A model generated the notes under the pieces. That model saw only the letters and a program-made list of their open reading frames with translations. It was not told where the DNA came from and did not search any database. Made by a program: the position numbers and the translations under genes. 40,529 bases of DNA from Citrobacter sp. wls619 (GTDB lineage: Bacteria; Pseudomonadota; Gammaproteobacteria; Enterobacterales; Enterobacteriaceae): assembly GCF_005281345.1 (NCBI RefSeq), contig NZ_SZXJ01000079.1, positions 367 through 40,895 of the forward strand. The letters run 5' to 3'. Positions 9,591-18,830 of this stretch are shown here, piece after piece. The first letter of the stretch is position 1, and every line of letters starts with the position of its first letter.

Positions 9591-9974
9591 ATGATTACAG
9601 GTATCCAGATTACTAAAGCTGCAAACGACGACCTGCTGAACTCTTTCTGGCTGCTGGACAGCGAAAAAGGCGAAGCACGCTGCATCGTTGCGAAAGCAGG
9701 TTTCAATGCTGATGAAGTCGTTGCCGTCAGCAAACTGGGCGAAATCGAATACCGTGAAGTACCGGTTGACGTACAGCCGGAAGTCCGCGTGGAAGGTGGT
9801 CAGCACCTGAACGTGAACGTTCTGCGTCGCGAAACGCTGGAAGATGCGGTTAAGCATCCAGAAAAATATCCGCAGCTGACCATCCGTGTTTCTGGTTATG
9901 CAGTGCGTTTCAACTCTCTGACCCCAGAACAGCAGCGCGACGTTATTGCTCGTACCTTTACTGAGAGCCTGTAA
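9591..9974 (+). CDS. grcA: Autonomous glycyl radical cofactor GrcA (YfiD)
   Basis: Small stand-in for the C-terminal domain of pyruvate formate-lyase. It restores activity when oxygen has cleaved PFL at its glycyl radical. At 127 residues it matches the family, and the radical glycine is Gly102 within [11 protein letters not shown] near the C-terminus. The Shine-Dalgarno is GGGGAGG. Two FNR boxes at -40.5 and -93.5 indicate induction under low oxygen, in agreement with the E. coli gene. It is followed by a strong hairpin shared with the convergent eamB. Confidence 0.98.
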   Translation: MITGIQITKAANDDLLNSFWLLDSEKGEARCIVAKAGFNADEVVAVSKLGEIEYREVPVDVQPEVRVEGGQHLNVNVLRRETLEDAVKHPEKYPQLTIRVSGYAVRFNSLTPEQQRDVIARTFTESL

Positions 9975-10009
9975 GGCTCGCGGGGAATAACCCCGATTAG
10001 CAGAAAATC

Positions 10010-10046
10010 AAAAGGCGGAAGATGTTAGTGCATCTTCCGCCTTTTC
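10010..10046. terminator. Bidirectional terminator between grcA and eamB
   Basis: A 15-bp perfect stem (AAAAGGCGGAAGATG and its complement) with a 6-base loop has an A run on one side and a T run on the other. It sits in the 79-base gap between two convergent genes. Confidence 0.92.
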
Positions 10047-10053
10047 ACATCCG

Positions 10054-10641
10054 TTAGTAAAAAATCCTCACCGCACAGTAAACCAACAGTAATGCCAGAA
10101 CGATATTCAGCTGCCGTCCATAGTGGCGAAAGATACGCTGGAAAAGATGACCCGCCAGCGCCCAGCAGGCATTGCCAAATGTTCCAATCAGCGCCAGCAG
10201 AATACTGACACCAATCAACCAGTAAGCATCCTGGGTATATGGCAACACAAACGTGGATAACGCGGTAATGCCATACAAAATGATTTTGACGTTCACAAAC
10301 TGCAAACCAAAACTCGCCCAAAAGCTAATCGGTTCCGCCTGTAGACTATCGTTTGAGGCTGGGCTGGTGGCGATTTTCATGGCCAGCCATAAAATGTAGG
10401 CTGCCCCTGCCCAACTCAGCCAATGAATGATAGCCGGATCCAGGACGGCCAGCGAAAACGAGATCCCGGCGCACAGCAGCATGACGATTAAAAAGCCCAG
10501 ACTCATTCCGGCCAGAACATGTGTGCTCTGACGAAAGCCATGTGATGTCGCCGCACTCAGCGCGAGAATATTATTTGGGCCGGGCGTTAGCGCAGTAATC
10601 AATGTATAGGTCCAGAATGCACTTAAAAGCATGGGGGTCAC
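10054..10641 (-). CDS. eamB: Cysteine/O-acetylserine exporter EamB (YfiK)
   Basis: Inner-membrane exporter of the LysE/RhtB family, which in E. coli exports O-acetylserine and cysteine. The 195 residues equal the E. coli length. The family signature TPGPNNILALSAATSHG (about 19-35) and about six hydrophobic segments are visible. The start is a GTG at 10641 with AGGAG seven bases upstream; the ATG three codons later lacks such a site. It is transcribed divergently from the LysR-type gene yfiE, suggesting regulation by it, although that link is inference. Confidence 0.94.
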   Translation of the reverse strand: MTPMLLSAFWTYTLITALTPGPNNILALSAATSHGFRQSTHVLAGMSLGFLIVMLLCAGISFSLAVLDPAIIHWLSWAGAAYILWLAMKIATSPASNDSLQAEPISFWASFGLQFVNVKIILYGITALSTFVLPYTQDAYWLIGVSILLALIGTFGNACWALAGHLFQRIFRHYGRQLNIVLALLLVYCAVRIFY

Positions 10642-10691
10642 TTGTTATCTCCTCTGTTTTAGCAGACAGTACCCGAGACACAACATTTAAA

Positions 10692-10713
10692 AAAATGAAT
10701 GTTTTTGCATTTT
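10692..10713. promoter_or_regulatory. Candidate operator between eamB and yfiE
   Basis: A perfect inverted repeat AAAATG-N10-CATTTT lies in the intergenic region. Directly after it TTCGATA occurs twice, at 10717-10723 and 10726-10732, before the yfiE start. Inverted AT-rich arms in a divergent region are typical of LysR regulator sites. The assignment is inference. Confidence 0.4.
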
Positions 10714-10743
10714 GGATTCGATAATTTCGATAGGTTGGTGAGG

Positions 10744-11640
10744 ATGGATTTACGTCGGTTTATTACGTTAAAAACGGTAGTGGAAGAGGGCTCATTCCTG
10801 CGGGCTTCACAAAAGCTTTGCTGTACGCAATCAACCGTAACGTTTCATATTCAACAGCTTGAACAAGAACTCTCCGTACAGTTATTCGAAAAAATTGGCC
10901 GGCGGATGTGTCTCACCAGTGAGGGCAAACGGCTGATGCCGCATATACATGACCTGACTCGTGTGCTGGCATCGATCCGCCAGACGGCGCAACAAGATGC
11001 ACAGCCGAGCGGCGATCTCCGCGTCGCAACCGGAGAAACGTTGCTGGCCTATAAAATGCCGCAGGTTTTACAGCGCTTTAAACAACGCGCTCCCAATGTT
11101 CGGTTGTCCCTACAGTCACTCAATTGTTATGTCATTCGTGATGCTCTGCTGGGCGATGAAGTTGATCTGGGGGTGTTTTATCGGGTGGGAAATGATGAGG
11201 CGCTAGAGATGCTGTCACTGGGTGAACAGTCACTGGCGCTGGTGGCCTCTCCGGTTCTTCAGGATGTTGATTTCACTCAGCATAATCAGCATATTCCCTG
11301 CAGTTTTATCATTAATGAACCGCAATGTATTTTTAGACAGCGTTTTGAAAGTCTGCTGCGTAAGCGACAGATAACGCTGGAAAATACTATTGAGCTATGG
11401 AGTATCGAAAGCATCAAGCAGTGTGTCTCTGCGAATCTTGGTGTCAGTTTTTTACCGCGGTTTACCGTTGAGAAGGAATTACACTCAGGAGAATTAATCG
11501 AGTTGCCGTTCAGTGAAAAGCCTGAACTGATTACCGCATTGTGCGCACATCATGCCGGAAAAGTCGTTAGCCCGGCGATGCGGATTTTTATGGAATGTAT
11601 TACAGAGAGTTTTGCTGCGCATGAAAAAATGCCGGGCTAA
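10744..11640 (+). CDS. yfiE: LysR-family transcriptional regulator YfiE
   Basis: DNA-binding regulator, 298 residues from the ATG at 10744, which matches the conserved start MDLRRFITLKTVVEEGSF and follows GGTGAGG; an in-frame ATG 15 codons upstream is not part of the family. An N-terminal winged helix-turn-helix (about 1-60, RASQKLCCTQSTVTFHIQQLE) is followed by a periplasmic-binding-like effector domain (about 88-285) beginning GDLRVATGETLL. Its ligand is unknown to me. It is divergent from eamB, its likely target. Its last codons overlap the srmB terminator hairpin. Confidence 0.9.
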   Translation: MDLRRFITLKTVVEEGSFLRASQKLCCTQSTVTFHIQQLEQELSVQLFEKIGRRMCLTSEGKRLMPHIHDLTRVLASIRQTAQQDAQPSGDLRVATGETLLAYKMPQVLQRFKQRAPNVRLSLQSLNCYVIRDALLGDEVDLGVFYRVGNDEALEMLSLGEQSLALVASPVLQDVDFTQHNQHIPCSFIINEPQCIFRQRFESLLRKRQITLENTIELWSIESIKQCVSANLGVSFLPRFTVEKELHSGELIELPFSEKPELITALCAHHAGKVVSPAMRIFMECITESFAAHEKMPG

Positions 11641-11653
11641 ACGGCCCGGCATT
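11625..11653 (-). terminator. srmB terminator overlapping the 3' end of yfiE
   Basis: A 10-bp stem (AATGCCGGGC/GCCCGGCATT) with a 6-base loop is followed on the minus strand by six T. It begins five bases after the srmB stop and occupies the last four codons of yfiE on the other strand. On the plus strand the T run is poor. Confidence 0.82.
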
Positions 11654-11657
11654 CGGT

Positions 11658-12986
11658 TTACTCTTTGTCGGACTGCTGGGTAGCAGCTCCGCTCGGCTTA
11701 CGACGTTTGCCGATATTTTTGGCGTCGCGGTGACGTTTTTTCACCCGCGGCTTCTCTTTCTCTTTCGCCTTTTTCTCAGCGCGCTTTGCCAGCACTTTCT
11801 TGGATGGCTTACCGTTAGATTTCTCACTTGGCGCGCGCGTGGTTGGACGCAGTTCGTCGATGACGCGTGCTTTCAGCGGCTCGTCAATATAGCGGCTCGC
11901 TTTGCCGAGTAACAGGTGGTCATGCGCTTCAACCAATGAAATCGCGGTGCCTTTACGCCCGGCACGACCGGTACGACCAATGCGGTGCAGATAGGCATCG
12001 CCACTGCGCGGCATATCGAAGTTAAACACGTGGCTGACGTCAGGAATATCGATCCCGCGTGCGGCCACGTCAGTTGCTACCAGCACGTTCACGCGACCAT
12101 CGGTCAGGCGTTTGATCGCTTCGTTACGTTTGTTCTGCACCATCTCGCCTTCGAGATAGCAGTTATTAATGCCCGCCTGGCGCAGCCAGCCTGCCAGCTC
12201 GTGCACACGTTCGCGTTTGCGTACAAAGACAATTGAGCGGGTCGCTTCCGGCTGTTTTAACAGGTGGATTAGCATGGCAGTTTTGTGCTCGATGTCATCG
12301 GCACGGTAGTAAAACTGATGGATCTTCTTGCGTTCGCGGGTGGACGGATCCGCAGAGACTTCGACCGGATCTTCCAGCAGACGCTCGGCAAAATCTTTAA
12401 TCGCATCGCCTTCCAGCGTGGCAGAGAACAGCATGGTTTGCTTACGCCAGCGGGTTTCACCGGCGATATGCTCGATGTCCTGAGCAAAGCCCATGTCCAG
12501 CATACGGTCAGCTTCATCGAGGATCAGCGTCTCAACCGCATGGCAGTCGAAGTTTTCTTCTTTAATGTATTGCAGCAGACGACCCGTGGTGGCAACCACG
12601 ATGTCCTGGTTTTCGCTAAAGACTTCCATGTGGTTCATGTAAGCCACGCCGCCGGTAATCGTAGCGATATCCAGATGTGTATTCTTCGCCAGTTCACGAG
12701 CGTGTTCGGCAACCTGCATCGCCAGTTCGCGCGTTGGCGTCAGGATTAAAATGCGCGGCGGACCAGATTTCTTGCGCGGGAAGTCGAGCAGGTGCTGCAA
12801 CGCTGGCAGCAAATATGCCGCCGTTTTACCGGTGCCTGTCGGCGCAGAACCGAGTACATCACGGCCATCGAGCGCAGGCGGAATGGCGGCAGCCTGAATG
12901 GCGGTCGGGCGAGTGAAACCTTTTTCCTGGAGGGCATCCAGAAGGCTTTCATCGAGTTCAAGTTCGGAAAAAGTCGTTACAGTCAT
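11658..12986 (-). CDS. srmB: ATP-dependent RNA helicase SrmB (DEAD-box)
   Basis: DEAD-box helicase that aids assembly of the 50S ribosomal subunit. The 442 residues compare with 444 in E. coli. Ordered motifs are the Q motif (FTRPTAIQAAAIP), Walker A GSAPTGTGKT near 47-56, PTRELA, DEADRMLD, SAT, and the C-terminal RecA-like domain with ATDVAARGIDIP and HRIGRTGRAGR. The last 60 residues form a Lys/Arg-rich disordered tail typical of SrmB. The SD is AGAGGT. It is divergent from trmN6. Confidence 0.97.
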   Translation of the reverse strand: MTVTTFSELELDESLLDALQEKGFTRPTAIQAAAIPPALDGRDVLGSAPTGTGKTAAYLLPALQHLLDFPRKKSGPPRILILTPTRELAMQVAEHARELAKNTHLDIATITGGVAYMNHMEVFSENQDIVVATTGRLLQYIKEENFDCHAVETLILDEADRMLDMGFAQDIEHIAGETRWRKQTMLFSATLEGDAIKDFAERLLEDPVEVSADPSTRERKKIHQFYYRADDIEHKTAMLIHLLKQPEATRSIVFVRKRERVHELAGWLRQAGINNCYLEGEMVQNKRNEAIKRLTDGRVNVLVATDVAARGIDIPDVSHVFNFDMPRSGDAYLHRIGRTGRAGRKGTAISLVEAHDHLLLGKASRYIDEPLKARVIDELRPTTRAPSEKSNGKPSKKVLAKRAEKKAKEKEKPRVKKRHRDAKNIGKRRKPSGAATQQSDKE

Positions 12987-13116
12987 GTTCTACCTCTGAG
13001 TGGGGCGCTGATTATAGACGTTACGGCTGCAATCTTCATCTGTTTGTATGGATATACCTTCTCAGGTATTGTTTTTATCCTATGTTATCGTTTTTTTTCC
13101 AGGAAGGTTGTTCTTC

Positions 13117-15485
<2,369 letters not shown>

Positions 15486-15541
15486 GTGTTTGGTCACCAT
15501 AGCACCACATTGCGCGATACTGCACGTTTTATTTTTAACTG

Positions 15542-15559
15542 TGTTGCAATGGCTAAACA
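15542..15559. promoter_or_regulatory. Second, degenerate NadR-like site
   Basis: TGTTGC-N6-TAAACA keeps the spacing and one perfect arm of the NadR box, with two mismatches in the other arm. Its centre is 74 bases from the centre of the perfect box, about seven helical turns, which would allow looping. The assignment is inference. Confidence 0.4.
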
Positions 15560-15720
15560 CAAAGGAAGGGCATGTGGATGAGTGAAAGAGCAAAAATATT
15601 TTGTGAAGCAGGCCGTTAGCATCAGATTATGAGGTGAAATAAAGTGGCCGTTGGGTTACTCTGCAAGCGGTGAAATGGGCATTTCTATACAGATAGTGCG
15701 TTGATCGGGTTATGTAGACT

Positions 15721-15726
15721 TATAAT
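15721..15726 (+). promoter_or_regulatory. Candidate housekeeping -10 of the rpoE upstream promoter
   Basis: A perfect TATAAT lies about 50 bases before the sigma-E promoter. A TTGATC is present at 15701 but only 14 bases away, so the -35 is uncertain. E. coli rpoE has a promoter upstream of its sigma-E one, which fits. Confidence 0.5.
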
Positions 15727-15766
15727 GAGAGATAAGACCTGTCTACAACATGACAAACAAAAACAA

Positions 15767-15889
15767 ATGCGTAACGGAACTTTACGAAACTTGAGCACTC
15801 TAAGCTTTTGCTTGCTCATAGTGAAGCTTATGGAGTGGCGTTTCGAAAGCGCGTGGAAATTTGGTTTGGGGAGACTTTACCTCGGATGA
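15767..15889 (+). CDS. rseD: Putative rpoE leader peptide (RseD-like)
   Basis: Open frame of 40 codons whose stop TGA overlaps the rpoE start codon (ATGA), the arrangement needed for translational coupling. E. coli has a leader peptide named RseD in this position. The reading ends MEWRFESAWKFGLGRLYLG. The start is uncertain: I chose the first ATG downstream of the TATAAT promoter, and it has no good Shine-Dalgarno. Transcripts from the sigma-E promoter begin later, near 15810, and could only use a GTG at 15821 or an ATG at 15830, giving a leader of about 19-22 residues. Evidence is positional only. Confidence 0.42.
   Translation: MRNGTLRNLSTLSFCLLIVKLMEWRFESAWKFGLGRLYLG
15776..15803 (+). promoter_or_regulatory. 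Sigma-E-dependent promoter of rpoE
   Basis: The -35 element GGAACTT (15776-15782) and -10 element CTCTAA (15798-15803), separated by 15 bases, match the sigma-E consensus GGAACTT/GTCTAA. This gives autoregulation of the rpoE-rseABC operon. The start is expected near 15810. Confidence 0.9.
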
Positions 15890-16461
15890 GCGAGCAGTTA
15901 ACGGACCAGGTCCTGGTTGAACGGGTCCAGAAGGGAGATCAGAAAGCCTTTAACTTACTGGTGGTTCGCTACCAGCATAAAGTGGCGAGTCTGGTTTCCC
16001 GCTATGTACCTTCGGGCGATGTTCCCGATGTTGTACAAGAAGCATTTATCAAGGCCTATCGTGCGCTGGACTCGTTCCGGGGAGATAGTGCTTTTTATAC
16101 CTGGCTGTATCGTATTGCAGTCAATACAGCGAAGAATTACCTGGTCGCTCAGGGGCGTCGTCCACCTTCCAGTGATATAGATGCGATTGAAGCAGAAAAT
16201 TACGAAAGTGGCGGAGCACTGAAAGAAATTTCGAACCCTGAGAACTTAATGTTGTCAGAAGAACTGAGACAGATAGTTTTCCGAACTATTGAGTCCCTCC
16301 CGGAAGATTTACGCATGGCAATAACCTTGCGGGAGCTGGATGGCCTGAGCTATGAAGAGATAGCCGCTATCATGGATTGTCCGGTGGGTACGGTGCGTTC
16401 ACGTATCTTCCGAGCGAGGGAAGCTATTGATAATAAAGTTCAACCGCTTATCAGGCGTTGA
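15886..16461 (+). CDS. rpoE: RNA polymerase sigma factor sigma-E
   Basis: Extracytoplasmic-function sigma factor for envelope stress. Starting at the ATG at 15886 gives 191 residues, nearly identical to E. coli as recalled; a 26-codon extension upstream lacks family support. Region 2 (about 10-90) includes VVQEAFIKAYRALDSFRGDS and FYTWLYRIAVNTAKN, and region 4 (about 130-185) includes LRELDGLSYEEIAAIMDCPVGTVRSRI, the helix-turn-helix. It heads rpoE-rseA-rseB-rseC and is controlled by its own sigma-E promoter. Activity is held down by RseA encoded next. Confidence 0.98.
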   Translation: MSEQLTDQVLVERVQKGDQKAFNLLVVRYQHKVASLVSRYVPSGDVPDVVQEAFIKAYRALDSFRGDSAFYTWLYRIAVNTAKNYLVAQGRRPPSSDIDAIEAENYESGGALKEISNPENLMLSEELRQIVFRTIESLPEDLRMAITLRELDGLSYEEIAAIMDCPVGTVRSRIFRAREAIDNKVQPLIRR

Positions 16462-16492
16462 CGATAGCGGGATACTGGAAAAGGTATTAGGC

Positions 16493-17143
16493 ATGCAGAA
16501 AGAAAAACTTTCCGCTTTAATGGATGGCGAAACGCTGGACACTGAGTTACTCAAAGAGTTGGCTCATGACCCGGAAATGCAAAAAACCTGGGAGAGTTAT
16601 CACCTGATCCGCGATTCCATGCGAGGTGATACCGCCGACGTTCTCCATTTCGATATTTCCGACCGCGTAATGGCTGCTATCGCAGATGAGCCAGTACGTC
16701 AGGCGGCGCCATTGATCCCTGAGGCCCAGCCAGCACCGCATCAGTGGCAGAAAATGCCATTCTGGAAGAAAATGCGTCCGTGGGCCGCGCAGCTTACCCA
16801 AATGGGTGTGGCCGCGTGTGTATCACTTGCAGTTATTGTTGGCGTCCAGCACTATAATGGACAATCTGAAACGTCCCAGCAGCCCGAAACACCGGTATTT
16901 AATACATTGCCGATGATGGGTAAAGCCAGTCCGGTGAGCCTGGGTGTACCTTCTGACGCGACTGCCAGCGGCGGTCAGCAACAGCAGGTACAGGAGCAGC
17001 GTCGTCGTATTAATGCCATGTTGCAGGATTACGAACTGCAACGTCGACTGCACTCCGAACAGCTTCAGTTTGAGCAGGCGCAAACACAGCAAGCCGCTGT
17101 CCAGGTGCCAGGAATTCAAACTTTAGGAACGCAATCGCAGTAA
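16493..17143 (+). CDS. rseA: Anti-sigma-E factor RseA
   Basis: Single-pass inner-membrane protein whose cytoplasmic domain binds sigma-E and whose periplasmic domain binds RseB. The 216 residues start at the ATG at 16493 (MQKEKLSALMDGE). The sigma-binding domain covers about 1-66 and the transmembrane segment about 101-118 (MGVAACVSLAVIVGVQ), which holds the RseP cleavage region. The periplasmic SPVSLGVPS (about 146-154) contains the site where DegS cuts in E. coli. The C-terminus is Gln-rich. The rseA stop and rseB start share one base (TAATG), indicating translational coupling. Confidence 0.97.
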   Translation: MQKEKLSALMDGETLDTELLKELAHDPEMQKTWESYHLIRDSMRGDTADVLHFDISDRVMAAIADEPVRQAAPLIPEAQPAPHQWQKMPFWKKMRPWAAQLTQMGVAACVSLAVIVGVQHYNGQSETSQQPETPVFNTLPMMGKASPVSLGVPSDATASGGQQQQVQEQRRRINAMLQDYELQRRLHSEQLQFEQAQTQQAAVQVPGIQTLGTQSQ

Positions 17144-18099
17144 TGAAGCAACTTTGGTTTGCCATGTCACTTGTGGCTGGTAGCCTGTTCTTCTCTGTAA
17201 ACGCCTCGGCCAATCCTGCGTCCGGGGCGTTGTTGCAGCAGATGAATCTGGCCAGCCAGTCGCTCACCTATGAGCTGTCATTTGTCAGCATCAATAAGCA
17301 GGGCGTTGAATCCCTACGTTATCGCCATGCCCGCCAGGACAACCGCCCTCTTGCACAGTTGTTGCAAATGGATGGACCGCGCCGGGAAGTGGTGCAGCGT
17401 GGCAACGAAATCAGTTACTTTGAGCCAGGACTCGAACCGTTCACGCTGAATGGCGACTATATCGTTGATTCTCTGCCATCCCTGATTTACACCGACTTTA
17501 AACGCCTTGCCCCCTACTATGATTTTATCGCGGTAGGCCGCACGCGTATTGCAGACCGACTCTGTGAAGTTATCCGCGTGGTCGCGCGTGACGGTACGCG
17601 TTACAGCTACATCGTGTGGATGGACACCGAAACCAAGCTGCCAATGCGTGTCGATCTCCTCGATCGGGATGGCGAAACGCTTGAACAATTCCGCGTTATC
17701 GCCTTTACCGTCAATAACGGGGTTAGCGACAGCATGCAGACGCTGGCGAAAGCAAACCTTCCGCCGTTACTGTCAGTTCCTGCCGGGGAGAAAACGAACT
17801 TCAACTGGAGTCCATCGTGGCTACCACAAGGATTCAGTGAGGTCTCCAGCAGCCGACGTCCACTGCCGACAATGGATAACATGCCGATTGAATCGCGCCT
17901 GTATTCTGATGGTCTGTTCAGTTTTTCTGTGAACGTGAACCGCGCGTCGCAAAACAGCGCCGATCAGCTGCTGCGTACCGGACGTCGAACGGTCAGTACT
18001 ACCGTGCGGGATAACGCCGAAATCACCATTGTGGGCGAGCTCCCGCCGCAAACGGCAAAGCGTATCGCGGACAATATTAAGTTCAGGGCCGCGCAATGA
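17143..18099 (+). CDS. rseB: Sigma-E regulatory protein RseB
   Basis: Periplasmic protein that binds RseA and protects it from DegS, and senses lipopolysaccharide or mislocalized lipoproteins. The 318 residues begin with a Sec signal peptide (MKQLWFAMSLVAGSLFF, cleavage likely near residue 23 after ASA). Next come a LolA/LppX-like lipid-binding fold (about 24-200, with SYIVWMDTETKLPMRVDL) and a C-terminal domain (about 215-318). The end overlaps the rseC start by four bases (ATGA). It belongs to the rpoE operon. Confidence 0.97.
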   Translation: MKQLWFAMSLVAGSLFFSVNASANPASGALLQQMNLASQSLTYELSFVSINKQGVESLRYRHARQDNRPLAQLLQMDGPRREVVQRGNEISYFEPGLEPFTLNGDYIVDSLPSLIYTDFKRLAPYYDFIAVGRTRIADRLCEVIRVVARDGTRYSYIVWMDTETKLPMRVDLLDRDGETLEQFRVIAFTVNNGVSDSMQTLAKANLPPLLSVPAGEKTNFNWSPSWLPQGFSEVSSSRRPLPTMDNMPIESRLYSDGLFSFSVNVNRASQNSADQLLRTGRRTVSTTVRDNAEITIVGELPPQTAKRIADNIKFRAAQ

Positions 18100-18560
18100 T
18101 AAAAGAATGGGCAACGGTTGTTTCCTGGCAAAATGGTCTGGCGACGGTCAGCTGCGATGTTAAAGCATCGTGTAGCAGCTGCGCGTCGCGGGCTGGATGC
18201 GGCAGTCGTGTGCTGAACAAACTGGGGCCGCAAACAACGCATACTATTGTGGTACCCAGTGATGAACCGCTGACGCCAGGGCAGAAAGTTGAACTGGGTA
18301 TTGCCGAAGGGAGCCTGTTAGGCTCGGCGATGCTGGTTTATATGTCTCCGCTGGTGGGACTCTTTATTTTTGCTGCGCTGTTTCAGGTGCTGTTTGGCAG
18401 CGATATCGCCGCACTCAGCGGGGCGATACTGGGCGGCGTGGGGGGATTCCTGATTGCGCGAGGATATTCCCGTAAGCTTGCTGAGCGCGAAGCCTGGCAA
18501 CCGGTTATTCTCAACGTAGCTCTCCCGCCCGATCTTATTCGTGTTGAAACCCAGCAGTGA
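18096..18560 (+). CDS. rseC: RseC (SoxR-reducing system-related membrane protein)
   Basis: Inner-membrane protein of the RseC/MucC family, 154 residues against 159 in E. coli, with a shorter C-terminus. An N-terminal cysteine cluster is visible (C26, C32, C35, C41 within CDVKASCSSCASRAGC), suited to metal or redox binding. Two transmembrane helices follow (about 72-95 and 100-120). The family is linked to envelope-stress signalling and to reduction of SoxR; its exact role here is not shown by the sequence. It is the last gene of the rpoE operon and is followed by a BIME repeat rather than a plain terminator. Confidence 0.93.
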   Translation: MIKEWATVVSWQNGLATVSCDVKASCSSCASRAGCGSRVLNKLGPQTTHTIVVPSDEPLTPGQKVELGIAEGSLLGSAMLVYMSPLVGLFIFAALFQVLFGSDIAALSGAILGGVGGFLIARGYSRKLAEREAWQPVILNVALPPDLIRVETQQ

Positions 18561-18567
18561 TATCTTT

Positions 18568-18652
18568 GCCTGATGGCGCTGCGCTTATCAGGCCTACAGC
18601 GTCCTCAGATGCAGAAGTAGGCCGGATAAGGCGTTTATGCCGCCATCCGGCA
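18568..18652. repeat. BIME: two inverted REP units between rseC and lepA
   Basis: The first REP unit runs 18568-18596 (begins GCCTGATGGCGC, ends GGCCTAC) and the second, inverted, runs 18617-18652 (begins GTAGGCCGGATAAGG, ends CATCCGGCA). Such pairs form long hairpins that stabilise upstream mRNA or bind gyrase and IHF. The unit divides the rpoE operon from lepA. Confidence 0.93.
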
Positions 18653-18791
18653 AAAGTTTCACTGACTTTGCAAAGTTGTTTCCAGTTCCCGCTATCCTTG
18701 CTCTATGAACATTTCCTCGCCTCAGCGATGTAGTGTAGAATGCGGCGTTTCACTTAAACAGACGTTAAGCTCAGAACAGCGACTTCTCAGA

Positions 18792-18807
18792 GCCTGCCCA
18801 GGCAGGC
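18792..18807 (+). promoter_or_regulatory. Perfect inverted repeat in the lepA leader
   Basis: GCCTGCC-CA-GGCAGGC lies 23 bases before the lepA start codon. No T run follows. A TAGAAT at 18736-18741 is a possible -10, so the hairpin would be in the 5' leader. Confidence 0.45.
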
Positions 18808-18830
18808 GTAAGGCACAATAATTACACTAT

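Noticed and set aside
15701-15726. TTGATC/TATAAT as a complete sigma-70 promoter
   Set aside because: The spacer is only 14 bases, so only the -10 was kept, as a candidate.
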